Assembly: GCF_007097485.1 (NCBI RefSeq)
Contig: NZ_VKDE01000011.1
Coordinates: 1-64,000 of the forward strand
Direction: 5' to 3'
DNA: 64,000 nucleotides
Origin: Carboxylicivirga sp. M1479
GTDB lineage: Bacteria > Bacteroidota > Bacteroidia > Bacteroidales > Marinilabiliaceae
Position numbers and translations under genes: made by a program. Shown here piece after piece: positions 7,679-16,274 of this stretch; positions within the stretch are counted from its first letter, which is position 1; every line of letters begins with the position of its first letter. The notes beneath the pieces were generated by a model. The model was not told the DNA's origin. It saw only the letters and a program-made list of their open reading frames with translations, and did not search any database.

Positions 7679-8743
7679 TTAATTATTTTTAATGTAATTA
7701 GCGAGCCATGTACCTACTTCCGATGTTTTACTCACATTCGTGTCTTTAGCTATATCTTCAGTGACGACACCTGCATCGAGCGATTGGTTGACAGCTTCGC
7801 GCACTGCTTTAGCCTCGTCCAGTAGGTCGAGTGATTCCAACAACATAGCTGCCGAAAGTACCGTAGCAATCGGGTTAGCAATGTCTTTACCTGCTGCTTG
7901 CGGATAAGAACCGTGAATTGGCTCAAATACCGAAGTATGTACACCAACAGAAGCTGATGGCAACAGACCTAAGGAACCTGTGATGACCGATGCCTCATCG
8001 CTGATGATATCGCCAAACATATTTTCGGTTACCATCACATCAAACTTTTTAGGCCACTGTATCAACTGCATGGCTGCGTTATCTACAAACATGTAGTCCA
8101 CCTCAATATCTTTATAATCAGCTTCCATGCCTTGAGCTGTCTCTCGCCACAAACGCGATGTTGCCAACACGTTGGCTTTATCAATAACCGTTAAACGTTT
8201 ATCGCGCTTACCTGCATATGAGAAAGCTAACTTTAGAATGCGCTCAATCTCTTCGCTTGTATAGGTACAGGTGTCAAAGGCTTTCTTCAAATCTTCTGAA
8301 CGGCCCTTTTCACCAAAATAAATACCACCTGTTAACTCACGCACTACTACAAAATCAGCACCCTCTACAATGTCCAGGCGCAATGGGCTTTTGTCTAATA
8401 AAGACGGGAAAGTTGTAACAGGACGAATATTAGCATACAATCCTAGCTTTTTGCGCATGGCCAATAAGCCTTGCTCTGGACGTACTTTTGCTTTTGGATC
8501 GTTATCGTATTTAGGATCACCAATGGCACCAAATAATACAGCATCTGAGTTCATACAAACCTCATGCGTTTCATCCGGATAAGGGTTACCCACCTGGTCG
8601 ATAGCTGTTGCTCCCACCAAAGCATTGGTATAAGCTACTTCGTGATTAAATTTTTGTGCCACCGCATCAATTACTTTTTGCGCTTGTGTCACTATCTCCG
8701 GTCCGATGCCATCCCCTGGCAATACTGCAATGTTTAATTTCAT
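7679..8743 (-). CDS. leuB: 3-isopropylmalate dehydrogenase
   Basis: 354 aa, normal length. Oxidatively decarboxylates 3-isopropylmalate to 2-oxoisocaproate in leucine synthesis. The homologous 3-methylmalate step of the citramalate route to isoleucine is usually done by the same enzyme. Landmarks: [17 protein letters not shown] at the start, the substrate-binding arginines in [12 protein letters not shown] and [11 protein letters not shown], metal ligands in VDNAAMQLI and the [11 protein letters not shown] loop, and GLLPSASVG. It follows cimA by about 95 bp; its position next to cimA fits use of both substrates. Confidence 0.95.
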   Translation of the reverse strand: MKLNIAVLPGDGIGPEIVTQAQKVIDAVAQKFNHEVAYTNALVGATAIDQVGNPYPDETHEVCMNSDAVLFGAIGDPKYDNDPKAKVRPEQGLLAMRKKLGLYANIRPVTTFPSLLDKSPLRLDIVEGADFVVVRELTGGIYFGEKGRSEDLKKAFDTCTYTSEEIERILKLAFSYAGKRDKRLTVIDKANVLATSRLWRETAQGMEADYKDIEVDYMFVDNAAMQLIQWPKKFDVMVTENMFGDIISDEASVITGSLGLLPSASVGVHTSVFEPIHGSYPQAAGKDIANPIATVLSAAMLLESLDLLDEAKAVREAVNQSLDAGVVTEDIAKDTNVSKTSEVGTWLANYIKNN

Positions 8744-8828
8744 CTTCTAGATAATAGATTATTAGATAATAGACGATTAGACTTTAATTAATAGATGAAT
8801 CATTTTTCTTAACATCTATAAGTCTCCT

Positions 8829-8841
8829 ATCTATTGGTCTA
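8829..8841 (-). repeat. Operon-spacer motif TAGACCAATAGAT, copy 1
   Basis: On the minus strand the motif starts with the TAG stop codon of cimA. Near-identical sequences stand just after ilvB (16246-16259) and ilvD (18096-18109). The rest of the spacer (8744-8828) is made of TAGA/TCTA-rich words including AGACGATTAGAC. Confidence 0.5.
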
Positions 8842-10371
8842 GTTAATTATTTTAATATTTCCGTTCTCAATCAAGTTAAGCATTTTTACCGTTGCTTTAA
8901 TGGCGGCCTCGGTTTGATCGGCATCCAAGCCACGTGTTTTAAAGAGTTTACCTTTAAACTCCCACGATATAACGGTTTCTACCAAAGCATCGGTTTTACC
9001 ACCTGGCGGAATCGTTACAATATAATCTTCTAACAAGGGGTGCTCCTTACCCAACTCGTCATATATTTTCCACAGGGCATGCATAAAGGCATCGTATTGT
9101 CCGTCGCCATTCGCTGTTTCCTGATAAATTTGTCCATCAATCTCAATGCTCACATTGGCCAAAGGCATCAGGCCTTTTGTTAGTTGCAAGCTGTAATTCT
9201 TAATTTTTATATGCTCTTTAATAGATGAACTCTTCAATACATCTGATATGATATAAGGTAAATCTTCAGTGGTAACGGTTTCTTTTTTATCACCTAATTC
9301 AATCACCCGCTCGGTTACTTTTTTCATCTCATCAGAGCTTAAATCAATACCCAGCTCCTCAAGGTTCTTTAGTATATTTGCTTTGCCCGATGTTTTACCC
9401 AAGGCGTACTTTCGCACTCTTCCAAAGCGCTCGGGCATCAAACGGTTAAAGTACAAATTATCCTTGTTGTCGCCATCGGCATGGATACCTGCACATTGTG
9501 TAAACACAAACTCGCCCGTTAAAGGCTTATTGCTTGGTATACGAATGCCCGAAAAACTCTCCACCAACTGGCTCAATTTCGTAATTTTCGATTCGTCGAT
9601 ATTACTGCTCACACCCAACTGATCGTTAAATAAACCAACCACACTTGCCAATGGTGCATTACCTGCACGCTCACCTAGCCCATTAATGGTGGTGTGAATG
9701 CCTTGCACTCCCGATTTAATGGCAGCAAAAGCGTTAGCTACGGCTAAGTCGTAGTCGTTATGAGCATGAAAATCGATGTGTAAATCCGGATAACGAGTGA
9801 TGATGGCTGAACAGAATTCTGCCACTTGATCAGGGTTTAATATCCCCAATGTATCGGGCAACATAAAGCGTTTGATACTTGTATCTTGTAAGGCATCTAA
9901 TATAAAATACACATAGTCTGGCGAATCAATCATACCATTGGACCAATCTTCCAGGTAGATATTAACCAACATATCCATCTCATCGGCTGCCTCAATTACT
10001 TTTTTAATATCGGCAACATGCTCTTCAGGGGTTTTTCCTAACTGGCTTGTAACATGTTTCAAGGAGCCTTTGGTTAACAGGTTTATTACACGACCGCCGG
10101 CACTCTTAATCCATTCCAATGAGGTGGTTCCGTCTACAAAGCCTAATACTTCAACCTTATCCAGAAGGCCTTTTTTATCGGCCCACTCGGTAATCTTTTG
10201 TACAGCACGGTATTCGCCATCGCTGACTCGTGCCGAAGCAACTTCTATTCTATCCACCTTTAACTCTTCGAGCAGCATGGTCGCCATGGCCAACTTCTCG
10301 GATTCGTTAAACGACACCCCGGTAGTTTGCTCGCCATCGCGTAAGGTGGTATCCATTAGCTCTATTGTCAT
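8839..10371 (-). CDS. cimA: (R)-citramalate synthase, Leptospira type
   Basis: 510 aa. Condenses pyruvate with acetyl-CoA to citramalate, the first step of the threonine-independent route to 2-oxobutanoate and isoleucine. A TIM-barrel domain ([11 protein letters not shown] at 8-18, HAHND metal site near 208, [11 protein letters not shown]) is followed by a C-terminal LeuA-type regulatory domain from about 390. From memory of the Leptospira interrogans enzyme, pyruvate selectivity comes from Leu81, Leu104 and Tyr144. An ungapped alignment by eye places L76, L99 and Y139 at these positions here. This separates it from the true LeuA further upstream. A 2-isopropylmalate-synthase annotation would be the likely automatic misnaming. 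Confidence 0.85.
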   Translation of the reverse strand: MTIELMDTTLRDGEQTTGVSFNESEKLAMATMLLEELKVDRIEVASARVSDGEYRAVQKITEWADKKGLLDKVEVLGFVDGTTSLEWIKSAGGRVINLLTKGSLKHVTSQLGKTPEEHVADIKKVIEAADEMDMLVNIYLEDWSNGMIDSPDYVYFILDALQDTSIKRFMLPDTLGILNPDQVAEFCSAIITRYPDLHIDFHAHNDYDLAVANAFAAIKSGVQGIHTTINGLGERAGNAPLASVVGLFNDQLGVSSNIDESKITKLSQLVESFSGIRIPSNKPLTGEFVFTQCAGIHADGDNKDNLYFNRLMPERFGRVRKYALGKTSGKANILKNLEELGIDLSSDEMKKVTERVIELGDKKETVTTEDLPYIISDVLKSSSIKEHIKIKNYSLQLTKGLMPLANVSIEIDGQIYQETANGDGQYDAFMHALWKIYDELGKEHPLLEDYIVTIPPGGKTDALVETVISWEFKGKLFKTRGLDADQTEAAIKATVKMLNLIENGNIKIIN

Positions 10372-10440
10372 TCGTGCGTGGTTTTAATGGTGATTTGTGG
10401 TTTCTGTTTTGGAGATTGTTATTTAAAGTCCCTACCTCAT

Positions 10441-10523
10441 CGGACCGTAGCTCAAGCTATTTCAGCTTGTCATCATGACGACTCCGCCCAAAAAAGGTGC
10501 GATTGGGCGGTAGTCGAGATGAC
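10441..10523. repeat. REP-like inverted repeat in the leuD-cimA spacer
   Basis: CTCAAGCT/AGCTTG (10451-10469) forms one small hairpin. A second, longer one pairs ACTCCGCCCAA (10481-10491) with TTGGGCGGTAGT (10503-10514), flanked by GTCAT and ATGAC. This type of hairpin is common between genes in Bacteroidota genomes. It lies inside the operon, so it is transcribed. Confidence 0.65.
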
Positions 10524-10595
10524 TTTCTATCTATTATTAAACTCTGCAAAATTAAGCAGTTCGCTACTGGCACATAACTCTTAAAAGTAAAATAT

Positions 10596-10693
10596 ACCAC
10601 CCCGCCTTTCGGCACCCCTCCTATAACTCAGGAGGGGAAGTGTTGCGTCTCTCCTCCTTTAAAGGAGGAGTACCACGAAATGGGGAGGTGGTA
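10596..10693. repeat. REP-like repeat of the CCACCCC...GGGGAGGTGG type
   Basis: Ends TACCACCCC (10596-10604) and GGGGAGGTGGTA (10682-10693) are inverted. Inside are two further hairpins, CCCCTCC/GGAGGGG (10614-10637) and CTCCTCCTTTAAAGGAGGAG (10651-10670). I recognise this as a widespread Bacteroidota intergenic repeat. Together with the element at 10441 it fills most of the 402-bp gap between cimA and leuD. Confidence 0.75.
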
Positions 10694-10773
10694 AACTATT
10701 AAAATTAATACCTGAAGTAGAAAGCTAACCAATTTAAGGTTCTCTTTCCACCACTTAGCGCCTCTGTGTTTAG

Positions 10774-11373
10774 TTAAAATTTAACCGCTTGCTTTTCGTA
10801 AGCTTCAATCTCATTGCTGATGCTGAACAGGTAATCAATATCGTCGTAGCCATTCATCATGCAGTTTTTCTTGTAGCTATTGATTTCAAAGCTTTCTGAA
10901 TCTCCTGTTGCGACATTCGTGATTGTCTGGTTTTCCAAGTCAATTTTTACTTCGGTTTTGTTATCTGCATCAACGGCAGTAAACAAGCCTGCTAAAAATC
11001 CTTCTGACACCTGAACTGGTAAAACACCGTTGTTTAATGAGTTACCACGAAATATATCGGCAAAGAAACTCGATACCACAGCCTTAAAACCGTAGCCATC
11101 GATAGCCCAGGCAGCATGCTCGCGACTTGAACCACTTCCGAAGTTCTTGCCAGCCACCAATACAGTACCTGAGTAAGCCGGGTTATTCAATACAAAATCC
11201 GCTTTAGGCGAACCGTCTTTTTCATATCTCCAATCGTAGAACAGGTTATCTCCAAATCCCTCTTTGGTTGTAGCCTTTAGGAAGCGAGCTGGAATGATCT
11301 GATCAGTATCCACATTTTCGATTGGCATTGGCACAAACGAAGTCTGAACTGTTACAAATTTATCTTTTGGCAT
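10774..11373 (-). CDS. leuD: 3-isopropylmalate dehydratase small subunit
   Basis: 199 aa. Swivelling domain of the LeuCD isomerase that turns 2-isopropylmalate into 3-isopropylmalate (and citramalate into methylmalate in the CimA route). Landmarks: [14 protein letters not shown] near 19-32, [18 protein letters not shown] near 73-90, and NNGVLPV. Its start is 15 bp after the leuC stop, the tightest junction in the operon, as expected for two subunits needed in equal amounts. Downstream lie about 400 bp of REP-type repeats before cimA. Confidence 0.95.
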   Translation of the reverse strand: MPKDKFVTVQTSFVPMPIENVDTDQIIPARFLKATTKEGFGDNLFYDWRYEKDGSPKADFVLNNPAYSGTVLVAGKNFGSGSSREHAAWAIDGYGFKAVVSSFFADIFRGNSLNNGVLPVQVSEGFLAGLFTAVDADNKTEVKIDLENQTITNVATGDSESFEINSYKKNCMMNGYDDIDYLFSISNEIEAYEKQAVKF

Positions 11374-11388
11374 AATTCTTCCTCCTGA

Positions 11389-12792
11389 TTAAAAGTTAAA
11401 GATGGTACGTGGATCGGTAACAACACCTGTTACAGCTGCCGCAGCCGCTGTTAACGGACTGGCTAGTAAAGTACGAGAGCCTGGCCCTTGTCGACCTTCA
11501 AAATTTCGGTTCGAAGTAGCCACCGCATACTTACCTGCTGGTATTTTATCATCGTTCATGGCTAAACAAGCCGAACAACCGGGCTGGCGTAGTTCAAAAC
11601 CTGCCGCTTCTAACTGTTCTTTCAAACCTTCAGCAATGGCTTGCTTCTCTACTTGTTTGCTTCCAGGTACTATCCAGGCAGTCACGCTTTCTGCTTTCTG
11701 CTTACCTTTTACAGCTTCACAAAACGAACGTAGGTCTTCAATACGCCCATTAGTACAACTACCAACAAACACATAATCAACTTGCTTACCTTCCAATTGG
11801 TCGCCAGCCTCAAAACCCATGTATTCCATTGATTTCTGGAATGAGTTCTTCGAGCTATCCTCAATGGAGTCAAGCGTAGGGATGCTTTCACATACCTTAG
11901 CTCCCATACCCGGATTGGTTCCGTAGGTAATCATTGGCTCTATGTCAGCTGCATCGTAAGTTAATTCCTTATGAAAAACCGCATCTGCATCGGTCACAAG
12001 AGACTTCCAATAAGCTACAGCCTTGTCCCATTGCTCACCTTGAGGAGCTTGCTCACGACCTTTGATGTATTCAAAAGTGGTTTCATCAGGAGCAATCATA
12101 CCTCCTCTGGCACCCATCTCAATACTCATGTTACAAATGGTCATACGAGCTTCCATCGATAAACTACGGATGGCCGAACCGGCAAACTCAACAAAGTAGC
12201 CAGTACCACCGCCAGTTGTTAACTTGGAGATGATGTATAAAATAATGTCTTTAGACGTTACTCCCTTATGCAAATCACCTTCTATGTTAATGCGCATGCT
12301 TTTAGGCTTGGGCTGCATTATACATTGTGTGGCCAAAGCCATTTCCACTTCACTGGTACCAATACCAAAAGCAATACTACCGAATGCGCCATGCGTTGAT
12401 GTGTGACTATCGCCACAAACAATGGTCATTCCCGGTTGTGTTATACCCAACTCAGGACCTACAACGTGTACAATACCATTATACGGATGATTGAGTCCAT
12501 ACATAGTAATGCCATTCTCTTCGCAGTTCTTTTTTAATGTTTCCACCTGCACACGCGATAACTCATCTTGTATCGTCAGGTGCTGATTAACGGTAGGAAT
12601 ATTGTGGTCGGGTGTAGCAATAACCTGCGACGGACGTGCTACTTTTCCTCCACGAGCTTTAATACCCCCAAATGCTTGCGGACTCGTTACTTCGTGAATA
12701 AAGTGACGGTCGATGTAAAGGACGTTTGGCCCGTCGTCAATGCTCTTGACAACGTGGCTGTCCCATATTTTATCAAATAATGTTTTTCCCAT
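11389..12792 (-). CDS. leuC: 3-isopropylmalate dehydratase large subunit
   Basis: 467 aa from the ATG at 12792 ([15 protein letters not shown]). An upstream ATG at 12816 would add eight residues inside the repeat-like spacer and is less likely. It carries the [4Fe-4S] cluster of the aconitase-type isomerase: cysteines in [14 protein letters not shown] and in [23 protein letters not shown] and [14 protein letters not shown] are family signatures. It partners LeuD immediately downstream. Confidence 0.95.
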   Translation of the reverse strand: MGKTLFDKIWDSHVVKSIDDGPNVLYIDRHFIHEVTSPQAFGGIKARGGKVARPSQVIATPDHNIPTVNQHLTIQDELSRVQVETLKKNCEENGITMYGLNHPYNGIVHVVGPELGITQPGMTIVCGDSHTSTHGAFGSIAFGIGTSEVEMALATQCIMQPKPKSMRINIEGDLHKGVTSKDIILYIISKLTTGGGTGYFVEFAGSAIRSLSMEARMTICNMSIEMGARGGMIAPDETTFEYIKGREQAPQGEQWDKAVAYWKSLVTDADAVFHKELTYDAADIEPMITYGTNPGMGAKVCESIPTLDSIEDSSKNSFQKSMEYMGFEAGDQLEGKQVDYVFVGSCTNGRIEDLRSFCEAVKGKQKAESVTAWIVPGSKQVEKQAIAEGLKEQLEAAGFELRQPGCSACLAMNDDKIPAGKYAVATSNRNFEGRQGPGSRTLLASPLTAAAAAVTGVVTDPRTIFNF

Positions 12793-12800
12793 TGTTTTAT

Positions 12801-12832
12801 AAGTATCAAGTATCAAGATTAAAGTATCAAGA
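12801..12832. repeat. Short direct repeats AGTATCAAG in the leuA-leuC spacer
   Basis: AAGTATCAAG at 12801, TATCAAG at 12811 and AAGTATCAAG at about 12822 stand in tandem just before leuC. The same word AAGTATCA forms the hairpin at 14453 in the neighbouring spacer. Confidence 0.45.
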
Positions 12833-12881
12833 TGATTTCCGTCTCCGGTCTTGTGCTTATGTCTTTATACTTATGTCTAAA

Positions 12882-14378
12882 TTATCCTATTTTCGAAATT
12901 GCGTCTAAGAATGCTTCCACCGATGCTGTGATAATATCTACATTAGCAGAGAAACCATAATAAGTATGTCCCTTGTGTTCCACTTGAACATGTACTTTAC
13001 CAAGGTCATCGCTACCGCGTGTTATGGCTTGAATCAAGAATTCCTCCAAATGAACTTTACGCTTCACCAAGCTTTTAACAGCTGAGAAAGCAGCATCAAT
13101 TGGCCCATTACCCGAGGCTGTTTCGGTAAATACATCACCATTAAAATTAACAGCAACAGTGGCGGTTGGTATAGTTGAGCTACCAGAGATTACTTGAAGT
13201 GATTCTAACTTAACAGAACGATCTTTCTTCTCTATCTCAGTTCCTGCTAATGCTTCCAAGTCCTCATCAGCCACATCTTTTTTCTTATCGGCCAAATCAA
13301 GGAAACGGTTATAGACATCATCCAACTCAGGTCCTTCAAACTCATATCCTAATACATGCAAACGGTGCTTTAAGGCAGCGCGTCCACTACGTGCAGTCAA
13401 CACAATGCTTGATTCTTTCACCCCTACTTCAGCAGGGTCAATAATTTCGTAGTTCTCACGGTTTTTCAATACCCCATCCTGGTGAATACCTGATGAATGT
13501 GCAAAAGCATTACGCCCAACAATGGCTTTATTAGCCTGCACTGGCATGCGCATCAATGTAGAAACCAACTTACTGGTTTTCATTATCTGCTTTGAGTCAA
13601 TGCCTGTTTGGTAATCCAAGTCGTGGTGCGCCTTCATAGCCATTACAACCTCTTCCAAGGATGTATTACCAGCACGTTCGCCCAATCCGTTAATCGTCAC
13701 CTCAACCTGGCGAGCACCGTTAATCACTCCCGATAGGGTGTTGGCAGTGGCCATACCCAAGTCGTTGTGGCAGTGCGTTGATAAGATGGCTTTATCGACG
13801 TTTGGAACGTTATTAACCAAGTAGGCTATTTTAGCACCGTACTCGGCTGGCAAGCAATAACCTGTTGTATCAGGAATATTAATAACAGTAGCTCCTGCTT
13901 TAATAACAGCTTCAACCACACGGGCCAAGTATTCGTTATCTGAGCGACCAGCATCTTCGGCATAGAATTCCACATCCTCGACAAAACGCTTGGCGTATTT
14001 AACTGCTTCAACAGCACGTTCTACTATTTCGTCTTCGTTGGAATTTAATTTGTATTTAATGTGATAAGGTGATGTGCCAATACCAGTATGGATACGCCCA
14101 CGCTTAGCAAACTTCAAAGCATCAGCGGCTACTTCAATATCTTTTTTTACTGCGCGAGTTAAGGCGCAAATGGTTGGATTCTGAACGGCCTTTGAAATCT
14201 CGACCACCGAATTAAAATCTCCGGGGCTCGAAATGGGGAATCCAGCTTCGATCACATCAACACCGAGCTTCTCGAGTTGACGGGCTACTTCTATCTTTTC
14301 AATAGTGTTTAACTGGCATCCCGGCACTTGCTCGCCGTCTCTTAATGTTGTATCGAATATATGAACTTTATTATCCAT
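12882..14378 (-). CDS. leuA: 2-isopropylmalate synthase
   Basis: 498 aa, the standard short LeuA. Condenses 2-oxoisovalerate with acetyl-CoA, first committed step to leucine. [15 protein letters not shown] near 10-24, the metal-binding HCHNDLGMA near 202, [14 protein letters not shown] and the linker [13 protein letters not shown] are typical. The C-terminal allosteric domain (about 380-498) binds leucine in relatives. It differs clearly from the CimA-type paralogue three genes downstream (different residues after TLRDGEQ). It is preceded by a 120-bp spacer with a strong hairpin. Confidence 0.95.
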   Translation of the reverse strand: MDNKVHIFDTTLRDGEQVPGCQLNTIEKIEVARQLEKLGVDVIEAGFPISSPGDFNSVVEISKAVQNPTICALTRAVKKDIEVAADALKFAKRGRIHTGIGTSPYHIKYKLNSNEDEIVERAVEAVKYAKRFVEDVEFYAEDAGRSDNEYLARVVEAVIKAGATVINIPDTTGYCLPAEYGAKIAYLVNNVPNVDKAILSTHCHNDLGMATANTLSGVINGARQVEVTINGLGERAGNTSLEEVVMAMKAHHDLDYQTGIDSKQIMKTSKLVSTLMRMPVQANKAIVGRNAFAHSSGIHQDGVLKNRENYEIIDPAEVGVKESSIVLTARSGRAALKHRLHVLGYEFEGPELDDVYNRFLDLADKKKDVADEDLEALAGTEIEKKDRSVKLESLQVISGSSTIPTATVAVNFNGDVFTETASGNGPIDAAFSAVKSLVKRKVHLEEFLIQAITRGSDDLGKVHVQVEHKGHTYYGFSANVDIITASVEAFLDAISKIG

Positions 14379-14452
14379 GATTTTTGTTTTATGGGTTTTC
14401 CGAATTCCTATCCCCTTCGGTTTCTGTTTTTTAGATTCAAGGTGAAAGAAAC

Positions 14453-14485
14453 AAGTATCAGGACCCTAACTGTGTCCTGATACTT
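14453..14485. other. Perfect 12-bp hairpin between ilvC and leuA
   Basis: AAGTATCAGGAC (14453-14464) and GTCCTGATACTT (14474-14485) pair without mismatch around a 9-nt loop. No U tract follows on the minus strand (the bases after it are GTTTCTTTC), so it is not an obvious terminator. It could stabilise the upstream mRNA 3' end or mark an RNA processing site between the ilv and leu halves of the operon. Confidence 0.6.
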
Positions 14486-14498
14486 ATCTCTTGTGGCT

Positions 14499-15551
14499 TT
14501 ACTTATCTTGGTTTTCTGGTCTCAATTTACGGACAGCAGCACCTGCTTGCCACATTTCAGAGTCGTTCAACTCTTTCAATTCAGCATCTAGCTTCACTCG
14601 GTAATCAGCTTGACTATTAGAGTCAATTGAACGCTGTGCTTCGTTACCCGCAGCAACTTCTGCATATAATTTTTCAAACACTGGCTTGGTAGCATCGCGG
14701 AAAGGCTTCCACCAGTCTAAGGCACCACGCTGAGCAGTAGTCGATGTATTCGCGTACATCCAGTCCATACCGTTTTCAGCAACCAAAGGCATCAAGCTTT
14801 GTGTTAATTCCTCAACCGTTTCGTTGAATGCTTCAGATGGCGAGTGACCATTAGCACGTAAAACTTCGTATTGAGCTGCGAAAATACCCTGGATACATCC
14901 CATTAAAGTACCACGCTCACCAGTTAAATCGGAGTATACCTCGCGTTTGAAATCAGTTTCGAATAAGTAACCCGAACCAACGCCAATACCCAAGGCGATA
15001 ACACGATCGTAAGCTTTACCTGTTGCATCCTGGAAAATAGCGAATGAAGAGTTCAAACCACGTCCTTCTAGGAACATACGACGTAATGAAGTTCCTGAAC
15101 CTTTAGGTGCAACCAAAATCACATCAACATCTGCAGGAGGTACAATACCCGAACGCTCTTTGTAAGTGATACCAAATCCATGCGAGAAATAAAGGGCTTT
15201 GCCAGGTGTTAAGTGCTTCTTAACGGTATCCCACATTTGAATTTGACCAGCATCCGAAAGTAAGTATTGAATAATTGTTGCTTTAGCTAAAGCTTCTTCT
15301 ATTTCAAAAAGAGTTTCTCCTGGAACCCAACCATCAGCAATGGCTTTGTCCCATGTTTTTGATTCTTTGCGCTGGCCAACAATTACATTAAAACCGTTGT
15401 CTTTTAGGTTGAGTGACTGACCTGGACCTTGCACACCATAACCAATAACAGCAATGGTTTCGTCTTTTAATACCTCTAGTGCTTTTTCCAATGGGAACTC
15501 TTCCCTCATTACTACGTTTTCTTCTGTTCCTCCGAAATTAATTTTTGCCAT
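14499..15551 (-). CDS. ilvC: Ketol-acid reductoisomerase
   Basis: 350 aa, class I length. Isomerises and reduces acetolactate and acetohydroxybutyrate, shared by valine, leucine and isoleucine synthesis. N-terminal Rossmann motif VIGYGVQGPGQSLNLKDNG near 36-54 followed by VGQRKESKTW, which sets cofactor use. The C-terminal helical knotted domain carries the metal-binding acidic residues (DLTGERGTLMG near 229, and EETVEELTQ-type helix). Its start is about 80 bp after ilvN. Confidence 0.95.
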   Translation of the reverse strand: MAKINFGGTEENVVMREEFPLEKALEVLKDETIAVIGYGVQGPGQSLNLKDNGFNVIVGQRKESKTWDKAIADGWVPGETLFEIEEALAKATIIQYLLSDAGQIQMWDTVKKHLTPGKALYFSHGFGITYKERSGIVPPADVDVILVAPKGSGTSLRRMFLEGRGLNSSFAIFQDATGKAYDRVIALGIGVGSGYLFETDFKREVYSDLTGERGTLMGCIQGIFAAQYEVLRANGHSPSEAFNETVEELTQSLMPLVAENGMDWMYANTSTTAQRGALDWWKPFRDATKPVFEKLYAEVAAGNEAQRSIDSNSQADYRVKLDAELKELNDSEMWQAGAAVRKLRPENQDK

Positions 15552-15630
15552 GATTCTATTTGATTAATGTTTATATTCTTAACTATTTATTTGAATGCTT
15601 CCTTTTCTCTTTTGGGAAACACGTTTATGC

Positions 15631-16173
15631 TTAGTCTAATAAGGACTTTTCTTTTTCGAGCTTCTTCAGGTAATTCGAGAGCAACTCATCCTTTAGCTTG
15701 GTTACTGCAATTCTACCTGACCGAACAAACTGCTGTACTCCAAAATGATCGAGTTTTTCAAAAAGCTCCTGTGTTTCGCGCTTATGACCAGTCTTTTCAA
15801 TCACTGTATATTCCTTGGTTACTTCCAAAATACGTGCTCCGTACTGACGCACTAAACGCTCAATTTCGTTGCTATTTAATAAAGACTCTGTTTTTACCTT
15901 GTACAAAGCCACTTCCTGATGCACTATTTCCTCAGCAGTAAACACGTATGCTTTTATTACATCAATGCGCTTTTCTATTTGCAACATTAATTTGGTTACC
16001 TGCTCGCGCGATGTAAATACCACAATGGTAAATTTATGAATGCCTGGTATGGCCGATTCGGAAGTGGTTAAACTCTCGATGTTAATATGGCGACGTGTAA
16101 AAACGGTTGTCACCTGATTTAAAAGGCCGACGTGGTTTTCTGAATATATTGATAATGTGAATTCTTGTTTCAT
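15631..16173 (-). CDS. ilvN: Acetolactate synthase regulatory subunit
   Basis: 180 aa. Small subunit that activates IlvB and makes it sensitive to valine. N-terminal ACT domain (residues 1-75: FTLSIYSENHVGLLNQVTTVFTRRHINIESL) and a second ALS-type domain from about 80 (EIVHQEVALYKVKTE). The C-terminal end is Lys/Glu rich. It follows ilvB by about 100 bp, the usual order. Confidence 0.93.
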   Translation of the reverse strand: MKQEFTLSIYSENHVGLLNQVTTVFTRRHINIESLTTSESAIPGIHKFTIVVFTSREQVTKLMLQIEKRIDVIKAYVFTAEEIVHQEVALYKVKTESLLNSNEIERLVRQYGARILEVTKEYTVIEKTGHKRETQELFEKLDHFGVQQFVRSGRIAVTKLKDELLSNYLKKLEKEKSLLD

Positions 16174-16245
16174 TGTTTCTTTTTTAGATTTAGAGACAAA
16201 TAGAATCTAGATGAATAGACGATTCTTTCTCTTACTTTTCTTAAA

Positions 16246-16259
16246 GTCTAATGGTCTAA
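16246..16259 (-). repeat. Operon-spacer motif TTAGACCATTAGAC, copy 2
   Basis: It stands 16 bp past the ilvB stop on the minus strand. Copies 1 and 3 are at 8829-8841 and 18096-18109. The spacer also contains AATAGACGATTC (16215-16226), related to AGACGATTAGAC in the leuB-cimA spacer. Confidence 0.5.
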
Positions 16260-16274
16260 CAATCTATCTTCTAA

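Noticed and set aside
12793-12816. Upstream ATG for LeuC
   Set aside because: It would add eight residues encoded by the repeat-like operon spacer; [15 protein letters not shown] at 12792 is the family start.
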